Assembly (NCBI RefSeq): GCF_001544575.2
Contig: NZ_FCNY02000006.1
Coordinates: forward strand, 124,001-188,000
Reading direction: 5' to 3'
DNA length: 64,000 bases
Source: Caballeronia cordobensis
Lineage (GTDB): Bacteria; Pseudomonadota; Gammaproteobacteria; Burkholderiales; Burkholderiaceae
Part shown: positions 1 through 8,505 of the stretch, piece after piece
How the letters are laid out: every line of letters begins with the position of its first letter
Position numbering within the stretch: the first letter of the stretch is position 1
The notes under the pieces: generated by a model
Seen by the model: only the letters and a program-made list of their open reading frames with translations
Databases searched by the model: none
Told to the model about the DNA's origin: nothing
Translations under genes and position numbers: made by a program

Positions 1-1
1 T

Positions 2-145
2 GTGGGCAAGATGATCGTGCCGACGCCCGAAGTCGTCACGCGCACCGCGGCGCAATTGCACGACGATGACGCTATCGAAGGCGCGCTCGAATGGCCGGCG
101 CTATTGCGCAAGCTCGATCGCATCGATGCCTCGTATCGCGACTGA
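2..145 (+). CDS. C-terminal end of a possible NAD(P)H-dependent FMN reductase (partial)
   Basis: Only the last 47 codons are in the window; the reading frame is open from the first bases and stops at TGA 143-145. The tail reads GKMIVPTPEVVTRTAAQLHD, which resembles the C-terminus of flavodoxin-fold NADPH:FMN/quinone reductases (ChrR/YieF type), where a P-E-V/A segment and an acidic stretch follow the last strand. This rests on a short stretch without catalytic residues, so the name is tentative. A tautomerase gene follows 25 nt downstream on the same strand. Confidence 0.35.
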   Translation: MGKMIVPTPEVVTRTAAQLHDDDAIEGALEWPALLRKLDRIDASYRD

Positions 146-170
146 ATTCAACTCAACGGAGATCGACGCC

Positions 171-356
171 ATGCCGACATTCAACATTCAACTGTTCGAA
201 GGCCGCACGCAGGAAGAAAAGCGCAAGTTCGTCGAAGCGATCACGCGCACGACATGCGAGACGCTCGGCTGCGAGCCGGGCTCCGTGGACATCATTCTGA
301 CCGACGTGAAACGCGAGAACTGGGCGACGGCGGGCAAGCTCTGGTCGGAGCAATAA
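171..356 (+). CDS. 4-oxalocrotonate tautomerase family protein (61 aa)
   Basis: A 61-residue protein starting Met-Pro-Thr-Phe. After removal of Met, Pro1 would be the catalytic base, as in 4-oxalocrotonate tautomerases (about 62 aa, hexameric). The typical EEKRKFVEAIT helix and a C-terminal NWATAGKLWSEQ are present. ATG 171 was chosen over the upstream in-frame start at 66 because it puts Pro at position 2 and follows the stop of the preceding gene; AACGGAGATCG upstream supplies a ribosome site. The family ketonises dienols or acts on related small substrates; the substrate cannot be read from the sequence. It is likely co-transcribed with the gene ending at 145. Confidence 0.85.
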   Translation: MPTFNIQLFEGRTQEEKRKFVEAITRTTCETLGCEPGSVDIILTDVKRENWATAGKLWSEQ

Positions 357-375
357 CCCGCCGCCGCGCGGCGCT

Positions 376-2553
376 TTACATCGATTGCTTCACGGCCTGA
401 CGGAACTTGTGCAGCAGCGGTTCCGTATAGCCGCTCGGCTGCGTGCGTCCTTCGAACACGAGCGCGCACGCGGCCTTGAAGGCGAATGAGCTGTCGAACG
501 CAGGCGCCATCGGCGTATAGGTCGGATCGGCTTCGTTCTGCTTGTCGACCACGGCGGCCATGCGTTCGAGCGTCGCGCGAACCTGCTCTTCCGTGACGAT
601 GCCATGCCGCAGCCAGTTCGCGATGTGCTGGCTGGAAATGCGCAGCGTCGCGCGGTCTTCCATCAGGCCGACATCGTGAATGTCCGGCACCTTCGAGCAG
701 CCGACGCCCTGATCGACCCAGCGCACCACGTAACCGAGAATGCCCTGCGCATTGTTCTCGATTTCATTTCTGATGTCGTCTTCCGACCACGACGGTTTAT
801 CGACGACGGGAATCGTCAGCAAGCCATCGAGCAGCTCGTTTTTCTGGCTGTCGTAGTCGATGCTTTCGAGCTCCTGCTGGACCTGCTGCACATCGACCAT
901 GTGATAGTGCAGCGCGTGCAGCGTGGCCGCCGTGGGCGAGGGCACCCACGCGGTGTTCGCGCCCGCTCGCGGATGCGCGATCTTCTGTTCGAGCATCGCG
1001 TGCATGAGATCGGGCATGGCCCACATGCCCTTGCCGATCTGCGCGCGTCCGCGCAAGCCCGTGTTCAGGCCGACCAGCACGTTGCTGCGCTCGTACGAAC
1101 CGATCCACTTCGACGACTTCATGTCGCCCTTGCGCATCATCGGGCCGGCTTCCATCGACGAATGCATTTCATCGCCGGTGCGATCCAGGAAGCCGGTGTT
1201 GATGAACGCGACGCGCGCGCCCGCCGCCGCGATGCACGCCTTGAGGTTGACGCTCGTGCGGCGTTCCTCGTCCATGATGCCCATCTTGATCGTGTGACGC
1301 GGCAGGCCGAGCAGGTCTTCGACGCGCGAGAAGAGTTCGTCCGCGAACGCGACTTCCGCCGGGCCGTGCATCTTCGGCTTCACGATGTAGATGGAACCCG
1401 TGCGCGAGTTCATCTTGTTCTTGAGATCGTGCATTGCGCCGAGCGTGGTCATCACGCCGTCGAGAATGCCCTCCGGAATTTCGTTGCCGTCGCGGTCGAG
1501 CACGGCGGGATTCGTCATCAGATGGCCGACGTTGCGGATAAACAAGAGCGAACGTCCGTGCAGCTTGATCGTGCCGCCATTGGGCGCGGCGTATTCGCGA
1601 TCCGGGTTCATGCTGCGCGTGAAGCTCTTGCCGTTCTTCGTCACCTGTTCGGAGAGATGGCCTTGCATCAGGCCAAGCCAGTTGCGATAGAGCTGCGTTT
1701 TATCGGCGGCATCGACGGCCGCGACCGAGTCTTCGCAATCGATGATCGTGCTCACGGCCGCTTCCATCAGCACGTCTTTCACGTGCGCGGCGTCCGTTTT
1801 GCCGATGGAATGGTTCGCGTCGATCTGGATCTCGAAGTGCAGGTCGTTGTGCTTGAGCAGAATGGCGGACGGTTCCTTCGCATCGCCCTGATAGCCCGCG
1901 AATTGTTCGGCGTTCGCGAGACCGCTTTTCGCGCCGTCCTTCAGCGTGACGGCGAGCTTGCCCTGCTCGACGCTGTATTTCGTCGCATCGGCGTGCGAGC
2001 CGTGGGCGAGGGGCGCGTTGTCGTCGAGGAAGGCGCGCGCGTAGGCGATCACTTTCGCGCCGCGCTTCGGATTGAATTGCGCGGTGCGCTCCGCGCCGCC
2101 GGATTCGTCGATGGCGTCGGTGCCGTAGAGCGCGTCGTAGAGGCTGCCCCAGCGCGCGTTGGCGGCGTTGAGCGCATAGCGGAGATTGGAAAGCGGCACG
2201 ACGAGTTGCGGGCCGGCCTGCTCGGCGATTTCGCGATCGACATTGGCGGTGCTCGCCTGCACATGCGCGGGCGCGGACACGATATAGCCGATTTCCTCCA
2301 GAAACTTGCGATACGCGCGCGGATCGCGCACCGGGCCGGGATTGCTGCGATGCCAGTCGTCAAGCGCGGTCTGAAGTCGGTCGCGCTCGGCGAGCAGGGC
2401 GCGGTTTTTCGGCGCGAGGTCGTGCACGATCGCATCGAAACCCTTCCAGAAGGACGCGCTGTCGACGCCCGTGCCGGGGATGGCTTCTTCATCGACGAAC
2501 TTCGCGAGGCTCGCGTCGACCTGCAGGCCGTGTTGTTTGATCATGTCGTTCAT
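376..2553 (-). CDS. glcB: Malate synthase G
   Basis: Encodes a 725-aa enzyme, matching the usual 720-725 aa of malate synthase G. It condenses glyoxylate with acetyl-CoA to malate in the cytoplasm (glyoxylate/glycolate use). Landmarks include [31 protein letters not shown] and [19 protein letters not shown], typical of the G isoform; the central region includes [24 protein letters not shown] 2553 is preferred over the GTG two codons upstream because GGAG sits 5 nt before it. It stands alone here: no isocitrate lyase or glycolate oxidase genes are adjacent, and the gene converges on the tautomerase with an 19-nt gap. Confidence 0.97.
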   Translation of the reverse strand: MNDMIKQHGLQVDASLAKFVDEEAIPGTGVDSASFWKGFDAIVHDLAPKNRALLAERDRLQTALDDWHRSNPGPVRDPRAYRKFLEEIGYIVSAPAHVQASTANVDREIAEQAGPQLVVPLSNLRYALNAANARWGSLYDALYGTDAIDESGGAERTAQFNPKRGAKVIAYARAFLDDNAPLAHGSHADATKYSVEQGKLAVTLKDGAKSGLANAEQFAGYQGDAKEPSAILLKHNDLHFEIQIDANHSIGKTDAAHVKDVLMEAAVSTIIDCEDSVAAVDAADKTQLYRNWLGLMQGHLSEQVTKNGKSFTRSMNPDREYAAPNGGTIKLHGRSLLFIRNVGHLMTNPAVLDRDGNEIPEGILDGVMTTLGAMHDLKNKMNSRTGSIYIVKPKMHGPAEVAFADELFSRVEDLLGLPRHTIKMGIMDEERRTSVNLKACIAAAGARVAFINTGFLDRTGDEMHSSMEAGPMMRKGDMKSSKWIGSYERSNVLVGLNTGLRGRAQIGKGMWAMPDLMHAMLEQKIAHPRAGANTAWVPSPTAATLHALHYHMVDVQQVQQELESIDYDSQKNELLDGLLTIPVVDKPSWSEDDIRNEIENNAQGILGYVVRWVDQGVGCSKVPDIHDVGLMEDRATLRISSQHIANWLRHGIVTEEQVRATLERMAAVVDKQNEADPTYTPMAPAFDSSFAFKAACALVFEGRTQPSGYTEPLLHKFRQAVKQSM

Positions 2554-2690
2554 GGGCACTCCGGCTGATTTTGCTGAGTTGCTGCTACACAGGGGTTTTG
2601 GGGATGGGCTGATCCCTATGTTAGCGCGTCTTGGGGGAGGATCGAAGCGCGGGGGAGGTGCAAGCGGTGTGCCTGAGGGGGATCTCGCCG

Positions 2691-2891
2691 TTAGGTAGAC
2701 GCGGCCGAGTTATCGTCTGCTATCGTCGCCGTGAGCGCCTGAATCTGCCGTTTGAATGGCGGCAAGCTCTTGACGATGGTCTTCCAGACGATTTCCGGTT
2801 CTACCTCGTGATAGCCGTGCGCAAGTACGTTCCGCATTTCATACGCGGACGAGAAATCGACATCCGGATGCGCCGCTGCGAACGCCAGATA
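2691..2891 (-). pseudogene. Truncated HEPN-domain (DUF86-type) gene, 5' half missing
   Basis: Directly after the stop codon of the MNT gene, and in the same frame, an open stretch of 66 codons runs to TAA at 2691-2693. It reads AHPDVDFSSAYEMRNVLAHG, then YHEVEPEIVWKTIVKSLPPF and KRQIQAL, matching the C-terminal half of MNT-associated HEPN proteins, including the R-N-x-x-x-H motif (RNVLAH). There is no start codon in this frame and roughly 45-60 N-terminal residues are absent. An ATG overlapping the MNT stop (GTATGA, the usual coupled arrangement) opens a different frame that stops after 17 codons. Seen: the truncation and frame break. Inferred: an internal deletion near the 5' end killed the presumed toxin. 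Confidence 0.75.
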
Positions 2892-3182
2892 TCATACGGG
2901 CTGCGCGCCTCCGAGAATGGCGTCGCGCTTGCCAGCGGGAATCGCGCCCGAAGTCAGCACGTCCACCGGTACGCCGAGCAAGACGCGCAGTTTGTGTCGA
3001 ATGGCGCCAAGATCAAAGAGCGTCGTATCCGGGGATGGGTCGATAAGGAGGTCGAGATCGCTTTCGTCGGTATCTTCTCCGCGAGCGACGGAACCGAAGA
3101 CGCGCGCATTCGACGCGTGATGCGCCTCGACCACGCGACGAATCTCCTCACGATGAGCTTGCAGGGCGACGGATGGTTTCAT
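2892..3182 (-). CDS. MNT-type nucleotidyltransferase (MntA-like antitoxin)
   Basis: 96 aa with the minimal nucleotidyltransferase signature RVFGSVARGEDTDESDLDLL: GS-x10-D-x-D, residues about 28-47. In HEPN/MNT modules this protein neutralises the HEPN RNase, in some systems by adding AMP residues to it. All three acidic positions needed for metal binding appear available (DLD here, Asp near PVDVLTS later). The reading frame is intact with the normal C-terminal A-x-P-V ending, while the HEPN partner immediately downstream is broken. An intact antitoxin beside a dead toxin is the expected remnant of module decay. Confidence 0.85.
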   Translation of the reverse strand: MKPSVALQAHREEIRRVVEAHHASNARVFGSVARGEDTDESDLDLLIDPSPDTTLFDLGAIRHKLRVLLGVPVDVLTSGAIPAGKRDAILGGAQPV

Positions 3183-3263
3183 GGCTTTTGCGCGTATGGG
3201 TCCAAGATATTGCCAACTCAGTCTAGCATAGCGTTTTCGACCGATCCGCCCGCTGCGGGCCGC

Positions 3264-3977
3264 TCAATGCGGCGCGGCAGAACTCGCCCCGCAGCACTGC
3301 TTGTACTTGCGCCCGCTGCCGCACGGGCATGGTTCGTTTCTACCGACCTTGGCACTTGAACGCCGCATGGGCTCAGGCACATCACGCAGTGCGTTCTCGT
3401 GCCGGCGTACTTCGAAGTATCGATAAATATGATTCAGGCAGGTGATCAAGTCCTGAATCACGCTGTCGCGATCCTCCAGCGCTTGGGGATCGGTGCGCAG
3501 CGCCGGGTCCGGGTCGTCCTCGTGATAAAGCATCAAAACCGGGATCAACGATCCCGCGTGATCTTCGTCGTCGAACAATTCCTGCCAGCTTTCACGGCGC
3601 ATGTCGATGCCGGCCATGAATCCCTCTGCCCATTCGCTGGCGTAAGCGACGTCATCTTCCTCGTCCAGCGACAGCACCGGCAGATAACCCGTCTCTTCGG
3701 TCAGCGTGAGTTCAAGCGTGTCCGCAATGGTGTTCCAGTGACGAATCAGCAGTTGCACGATCTTCTCGGCTTCCTTTTCGTTCACCAGCGAAAAGTTTTT
3801 CCCCAGTACGCCGAGGAGCCATTCGTGCGGCGGCACCAACTCAGGGCCGCAGATCAACGCTGCAAAAAAGCCATCGACCATCTCGACGGTCATCGCTTCG
3901 TCACCGAGGGTATGAAGGAAGGCTTCGACGCGGTCGAGTTCGCGTTCAGTCAGTGGTTCCGCGTTGGGGTCTTTCAA
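3264..3977 (-). CDS. UPF0149 (YecA-like) protein with C-terminal SEC-C zinc motif
   Basis: 237 aa. Residues about 1-190 form the all-helical UPF0149 region (LDGFFAAL-like motif [17 protein letters not shown] near residue 33; [10 protein letters not shown] near 113). The end carries [17 protein letters not shown], the SEC-C metal-binding motif (C-P-C-G-S-G-x-K-[YF]-K-x-C-C). The start is a TTG (3975-3977) preceded by CGGGAAATACA; no ATG lies before the conserved N-terminal helix, the first being codon 29, so TTG is the most reasonable start. Proteins of this type associate with ribosomes or SecA/SecB in other bacteria; the role here is unknown. No operon partner is evident. Confidence 0.85.
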   Translation of the reverse strand: MKDPNAEPLTERELDRVEAFLHTLGDEAMTVEMVDGFFAALICGPELVPPHEWLLGVLGKNFSLVNEKEAEKIVQLLIRHWNTIADTLELTLTEETGYLPVLSLDEEDDVAYASEWAEGFMAGIDMRRESWQELFDDEDHAGSLIPVLMLYHEDDPDPALRTDPQALEDRDSVIQDLITCLNHIYRYFEVRRHENALRDVPEPMRRSSAKVGRNEPCPCGSGRKYKQCCGASSAAPH

Positions 3978-4062
3978 TGTATTTCCCGATGATTGCGCGA
4001 TTCGACACCCGATTCGCTCCGTGCCTCATTATACGAACCCGTCGGACTGCACATCGTCACGC

Positions 4063-4107
4063 AAAACAGCCCGGTTGCCGCGCCAATGAACTGCACGACA
4101 ACCGGGC
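4063..4107 (-). terminator. Rho-independent terminator after the paoABC-like operon
   Basis: A 9-bp perfect stem, GCCCGGTTG (4069-4077) with CAACCGGGC (4099-4107), stands 28 nt beyond the operon's last stop codon and is followed on the minus strand by a short U-rich run (complement of AAAA 4063-4066). The loop is long (21 nt), so moderate strength. Confidence 0.55.
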
Positions 4108-4134
4108 CTCACGAAACGAGCAAGCAGCCCGACG

Positions 4135-6363
4135 CTACGCCTTCAACAAATCCTCGATCATCACCGGCAGCTTTCTCACCCGCACGCCGGTTGCGTGATA
4201 CACCGCGCCGGTAATCGCCGCCGCGATGCCCGCCAGCCCGATCTCCGCGATGCCCCGCGCGCCGAGTTCGTTGAAGACCGTATCGGGATGATCGAGGAAG
4301 GTGACGTCCATCTTCGGCGTATCCGCGTTCGTCGCGACGACGTAATCCGCGAGACTGCTGTTGACCGGCGCGCCGCTTCGCTCGTCGTAGACGGTGTGCT
4401 CGAAAAGCGCCATGCCGACGCCCATCACCACCGCGCCTTCGATCTGATTGCGGCCGGCCCGCGGATTCAGGATCTTGCCCGCATCGATCACCGTGACGAC
4501 ACGGCTCACGCGCAGACGCGCCGTCGCGGGTTCCCACGTCACTTCGGCGAAATGCGCGCCGTACGAGTGGATCGACCACTTCTTCTTGAGCGGATCGTCG
4601 AAGCCGCCTTTCGCGCTGCCGCTGCCCGACGCGGCATGCAGCTTCGCCGCGTCGAGAATGCGCGCATACGGCACGCCGCTCTCCGGCCGCTCGTTCTTGC
4701 GATGCACGTATCCGCCGCTCATCGCGAGTTCTTCGGCCTTCGCGCCGGCGAACGGCATGTCTTCGACCTTCGACGCCCGCGCGAGCAGCGTCTTGATGGC
4801 CGCGCGCACCGCATCCGATACCGCCGGTATCACCGATGCCGTCGCCGCCGATCCTCCCGACACGGGGCCGAGCGGCAAGTCGGTGTCGCCGAGACCGACT
4901 TCGATCCTGTCGAGCGGAATGCCCGTGTGCTCCGCGACCAGCTGCGCGAGGATCGTGTACGTGCCCGTGCCGATGTCCTGCGTGCCGCACGCGACGCGCG
5001 CCGTGCCGTCCGCGCGCAGATCGACGGTCGCCTCCGCCGAGAAGCGCAAGCCCGGCCAGCTGCACGCGCCGACGCCCCAGCCGAGCGTGAGCCCGTCGCG
5101 CTTCATCGAGCCGACTTCCGGCGTGCGCTGGCTCCAGCCGAATTTCTCCGCGCCGGTCTTCAGGCATTCGACGAAATGACGCGACGAAAACGGCAGGCCG
5201 CTGCTTTCGTCGACTTTCGGCTCGTTGCGCAGACGCAGTTCGACGGGATCGATCTTCAACGCGATGGCGAGCTCGTCCATCGCCGATTCGAGCGCGTACA
5301 GGCCGGGCACGGCGCCGGGACCGCGCATCGAAGTGGGCGAGCCGACATTGCGCTTGACCGTGCCGCCCGTCACGCGAAGATTGGGCGTGCTGTACATGGA
5401 CGGCGTCGCTTCGCCGCAATCTTCCGCGTAGACATCGGCAATGGCCTCGTGATTCACGAAGTCGTGCCGCAGCGATACGAGCTTGCCGTCCGGCGTGGCG
5501 GCGAGCCGCACGCGCTGCTGCGTCGTGGGCCGATGCCCGACGTTCTGGAACATCATCTTGCGCGACAGCACGAGCTTGACGGGCCGTTCGAGCTGACGCG
5601 TGGCGGCAGCGGCGAGCAGCGAATGCGGCCACATCCATAGCTTGCCGCCGAAGCCCGAGCCGAGATAACGCGAGATCACGCGCACCTTGTCTTTCGGCAG
5701 GCCCATCATCTGCATCAGCGTGCCCTGATGATTCGCGACGGCCTGGCTCGTTTCGTAGAACGTATAGCTTTCGCCGTTCCAGTGCGCGATGGTCGCGTGC
5801 AGTTCGATCGGGTTATGCGTTTCGACGGGCGTCACATAGGTCTCGTCGATCTTCACGGGTGCGTCGTCGAACGCCTTGTCGGCGTCGCCGCGCTCGCTGT
5901 GCGTATCGAGCTTCCTGTCGAGATCGAACGTCGCGCTCACGTCGTGCGGCGTCTTGTCGTAGCCGATCTTGATCGCGGCGGCCGCGGCGCTCGCCTGCTC
6001 GAATGTATCGGCGACGACGAGCGCGACGTATTGCCCGTAATAGCGAATGACGTCGTCTTCGAAGGGCGGACGGTTTTCATCGACGAAACCCGTGTCGATG
6101 GAGTTGCCCGAGATGCGATAGAAGCGGCCGATATTGCCGCGATGCAGAATCAGCTTCACGCCGGGCATGGCTTGCGCGGCGGCGAATTCGAGCGACGTGA
6201 TCTTGCCGCTCGCGATGGTGGCGCCAACCGGCACGGCAGTCAGCATGCCGGGCAAGTCGACGTCGGATGTGTAAGTCGCGCGGCCGCAGACCTTCAGCGG
6301 TCCGTCGATGCGCGACTGGGGCCGTCCGATGAAGGACTGCGTGATGTCGGGCGCGGTGGACAT
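4135..6363 (-). CDS. paoC: Molybdopterin-binding subunit of a PaoABC-type aldehyde oxidoreductase
   Basis: 742 aa, close to E. coli PaoC (732). This large subunit of the xanthine-oxidase family holds the molybdenum cofactor and oxidises aldehydes or N-heterocycles. N-terminal FIGRPQSRIDGPLKVCGRAT, YSDVDLPGM-like entry region, GSGFGGKLWMWPHS (Moco-binding) near 305, SMRGPGAVPGLYALE near 410, GTQDIGTGTYTIL near 530, and ARGIAEIGLAGIAAA near 700, where Glu corresponds to the family's catalytic glutamate. ATG 6363 is 20 nt downstream of the FAD-subunit stop; upstream in-frame sequence overlaps that gene and is excluded. It is the last gene of the three-gene operon. The substrate cannot be deduced. 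Confidence 0.93.
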   Translation of the reverse strand: MSTAPDITQSFIGRPQSRIDGPLKVCGRATYTSDVDLPGMLTAVPVGATIASGKITSLEFAAAQAMPGVKLILHRGNIGRFYRISGNSIDTGFVDENRPPFEDDVIRYYGQYVALVVADTFEQASAAAAAIKIGYDKTPHDVSATFDLDRKLDTHSERGDADKAFDDAPVKIDETYVTPVETHNPIELHATIAHWNGESYTFYETSQAVANHQGTLMQMMGLPKDKVRVISRYLGSGFGGKLWMWPHSLLAAAATRQLERPVKLVLSRKMMFQNVGHRPTTQQRVRLAATPDGKLVSLRHDFVNHEAIADVYAEDCGEATPSMYSTPNLRVTGGTVKRNVGSPTSMRGPGAVPGLYALESAMDELAIALKIDPVELRLRNEPKVDESSGLPFSSRHFVECLKTGAEKFGWSQRTPEVGSMKRDGLTLGWGVGACSWPGLRFSAEATVDLRADGTARVACGTQDIGTGTYTILAQLVAEHTGIPLDRIEVGLGDTDLPLGPVSGGSAATASVIPAVSDAVRAAIKTLLARASKVEDMPFAGAKAEELAMSGGYVHRKNERPESGVPYARILDAAKLHAASGSGSAKGGFDDPLKKKWSIHSYGAHFAEVTWEPATARLRVSRVVTVIDAGKILNPRAGRNQIEGAVVMGVGMALFEHTVYDERSGAPVNSSLADYVVATNADTPKMDVTFLDHPDTVFNELGARGIAEIGLAGIAAAITGAVYHATGVRVRKLPVMIEDLLKA

Positions 6364-6383
6364 GTTCGGTTCCTCGGTCGTGG

Positions 6384-7388
6384 TCAGGACGTTTGCGTCG
6401 CCATCTTCAGCGCATGCACGATGCAGCGCGTCGATAGCTCGACTTTGAAGCCGTTCTCGCTTTGCGGCTTCGCATTGGCGAGTGCGGCATCGGCGGCGCG
6501 CCTGAAGGTCGCTTCGTCGGGCGCCGCGTCTTGCAGTTCCTTCTCCGCCTCGCGCGCGCGCCACGGTTTCGTGCCGACGCCGCCGAGACCCACGCGCGCA
6601 TGCGCGATGCGTCCGTCTTCGACCTTGATCACCACGCCCGCCGACGCCAGCGCGAACTCATACGACGCGCGATCGCGCAGCTTCAGATAGAACGAGCGCG
6701 CGCCCTCGACCGCCGGCGGCAACGTGACATGCGTGACGAGATCGCCCGCATCGAGCACGTTCTCGCGATCGGGCGTCGTGCCCGGCAGCAGGAAAAACTC
6801 GTCGATGGGAATGGCGCGCTTGCCGCCGGTGCCTTCCACATGCACCGTCGCTTCGAGCGCCTGCAGCGCGACGCACATATCCGATGGATTGCTCGCGATA
6901 CACGATTCGCTCGTGCCGAGAATGGCCATCATGCGATTGACGCCCTGAATCGCGGAGCAGCCGCTGCCCGGTTCGCGCTTGTTGCACGGCGACGTCGTAT
7001 CGCGGAAATACACGCAACGCGTGCGCTGCAGAATGTTGCCGCCAGTCGTCGCCATGTTGCGCAACTGCACGGATGCGCCCGCGAGCACCGCCTGCGACAG
7101 CACCGCATAACGCTCGCGAATCAGCGGATGATGCGCGAGATCCGAGTTGCGCGAGGTCGCGCCGATGCGCACGCCGCCGTCCTGCGTCGCCTCGATCGCA
7201 TCGAGCGGCAGGCGGCTGATATCGACCACGCGCATCGGACGCTCGACGTTGAGCTTCATCAGATCGAGCAGGGTCGTGCCGCCCGCGAGAAAGCGCACTT
7301 CCGCGCCTTGCTGCGCGGTATGCGCGAGCGCGCCGGCATTGATCGCCTCGCGCATGTCGCGCGCGCGGGAGAGCTGAAACATGTCCAT
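6384..7388 (-). CDS. paoB: FAD-binding subunit of a PaoABC-type aldehyde oxidoreductase, with [4Fe-4S] segment
   Basis: 334 aa (E. coli PaoB 318). The FAD-binding signature FLAGGTTLLDLMKLN is near residue 30 and the CO-dehydrogenase flavoprotein C-terminal domain follows. It carries the PaoB-specific cysteine insertion RTRCVYFRDTTSPCNK ... GSGCSA ... SESCIAS (residues about 120-165), which in E. coli PaoB binds an extra [4Fe-4S] cluster not found in ordinary xanthine dehydrogenases. This cysteine set is the main reason for calling the operon PaoABC-like and not XDH or CO dehydrogenase. Start ATG 7388 has an AAAGGAGCG site upstream; the stop of the [2Fe-2S] gene is 11 nt away. Confidence 0.92.
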   Translation of the reverse strand: MDMFQLSRARDMREAINAGALAHTAQQGAEVRFLAGGTTLLDLMKLNVERPMRVVDISRLPLDAIEATQDGGVRIGATSRNSDLAHHPLIRERYAVLSQAVLAGASVQLRNMATTGGNILQRTRCVYFRDTTSPCNKREPGSGCSAIQGVNRMMAILGTSESCIASNPSDMCVALQALEATVHVEGTGGKRAIPIDEFFLLPGTTPDRENVLDAGDLVTHVTLPPAVEGARSFYLKLRDRASYEFALASAGVVIKVEDGRIAHARVGLGGVGTKPWRAREAEKELQDAAPDEATFRRAADAALANAKPQSENGFKVELSTRCIVHALKMATQTS

Positions 7389-7399
7389 GTCGCGCTCCT

Positions 7400-7963
7400 T
7401 TATTTGGCCGACGGCTTGCTGGCGCGCACCGACTGAATCGCCTCGACGATGTTCTGATACGCGCCGCAGCGGCACAGGTTGCCGCTCATCGCTTCGCGTA
7501 CGTCGGCGTCGCTCGGGCCGATGGGTTCGTCGAGCAAGGCGACCGCCGACATCAACTGGCCGGCCGTGCAGTAGCCGCACTGATAGCCATCGCATTCGAC
7601 GAACGCGGCCTGCAGCGGATGCAGTGCCTCGATTTCGCCGATGCCTTCGATCGTCGTGATCGTGTCGCCATCGCATGCGGCGGCGAAGCACAGGCACGAG
7701 TTCACGCGGCGGCCGTTCACATGGACGGTGCATGCGCCGCACTGGCCGTGATCGCAGCCCTTTTTCGTGCCGGTCAAATGAAGATGCTCGCGCAATGCAT
7801 CTAACAGCGTGGTGCGCGGATCGAGCGAAAGGCTATGGCTTTGGCCGTTCACGGTCATCGTGAAGGCGATGTTCGCGCCGTCGGTCTTGGCCGGCGCGGG
7901 CGCGAGCTTGTTGGGCGTATCGGTGTGCGTTGTTTTGGCTTGGGGGACGGGACGTTGTGGCAT
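7400..7963 (-). CDS. paoA: [2Fe-2S] subunit of a PaoABC-type aldehyde oxidoreductase
   Basis: 187 aa with two [2Fe-2S] sites: plant-type ferredoxin cysteines in GCDHGQCGACTVHVNG...NSC (residues about 68-92) and the alpha-helical set CGYCTAGQ ... GNLCRCGAY (about 130-170). First gene of the operon, with AGGAGA 7 nt before ATG. E. coli PaoA has a twin-arginine signal for export of the whole complex; here the first 35 residues (MPQRPVPQAKTTHTDTPNKL) contain no RR-x-F-L-K motif or hydrophobic core, so a cytoplasmic enzyme is inferred. A perfect inverted repeat GCAGCA-AGC-TGCTGC (7985-7999) lies in the leader and may be regulatory. Confidence 0.92.
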   Translation of the reverse strand: MPQRPVPQAKTTHTDTPNKLAPAPAKTDGANIAFTMTVNGQSHSLSLDPRTTLLDALREHLHLTGTKKGCDHGQCGACTVHVNGRRVNSCLCFAAACDGDTITTIEGIGEIEALHPLQAAFVECDGYQCGYCTAGQLMSAVALLDEPIGPSDADVREAMSGNLCRCGAYQNIVEAIQSVRASKPSAK

Positions 7964-8242
7964 CGAGCATTCTCCTGGAATTGCGCAGCAAGCTGCTGCA
8001 CAGATGCGGCAAAGGCGGCGGAACGTGAGAGAGGCGAAGATGCGGCGGCGTGTCGCGCGCCGGGAAGCGCGGGGAAGAGCGGCGGAAAAGGGTCTGCGCG
8101 ACGGGACGCAGGACTTTCAGGCGCGGACGACGCGGCGAAAGACGACACTCAGCCAGTATAGGCAGGAAAGCTCACGCGGGCCACTGAGGGCACCGGGACA
8201 CCACGTTCGCACGAAGCATGCCCGTGCCGCGCAGATGCGCCG

Positions 8243-8350
8243 TCAGTGTGTCAGCACGGCGCGCGCGACAAGCGAAAGAAGGAACACGCCGACGGTCGTG
8301 AAGGCGACGAGCACCACGAGGATCAGGATCAGGCGAAGACTTAGCTGCAT
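8243..8350 (-). CDS. Putative 35-aa single-pass membrane protein
   Basis: ATG 8348-8350 to TGA 8243-8245 encodes MQLSLRLILILVVLVAFTTV followed by GVFLLSLVARAVLTH. Residues about 4-26 form one strongly hydrophobic segment bounded by Arg on both sides. The frame starts 11 nt below a hairpin with an A/T tract, which may end the upstream MFS transcript. A ribosome site is weak (GGACC). No family is recognised; small hydrophobic ORFs of this kind are often conserved but unannotated. The remaining stretch 7964-8242 shows no convincing gene. Confidence 0.45.
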   Translation of the reverse strand: MQLSLRLILILVVLVAFTTVGVFLLSLVARAVLTH

Positions 8351-8361
8351 CGCGTCGGTCC

Positions 8362-8386
8362 AAAAAAAATGGCCGCTTGCGCGGCC
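8362..8386 (-). terminator. Rho-independent terminator of the MFS transporter gene
   Basis: GGCCGC-TTGC-GCGGCC (8371-8386) is a perfect 6-bp GC stem with a 4-nt loop, followed on the minus strand by eight U (complement of A 8362-8369). It lies 120 nt downstream of the transporter stop codon. Confidence 0.8.
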
Positions 8387-8505
8387 GGAAGGAGGGTGGG
8401 TCGGTCAGACTTCAGGCTAAGCGCGCTTTCTTAAATCAGACTTAAGCGCACCGGGCTTCCGTGCGGGCCGCCCCATTGTCCATCCTTTGCGCACACGCTG
8501 CAGCA

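Noticed and set aside
604..2568. 654-codon open frame opposite malate synthase G
   Set aside because: It mirrors the codon pattern of the real gene on the other strand (Arg/His/Ala-rich, no known fold) and has no ribosome site; high G+C keeps antisense frames open.
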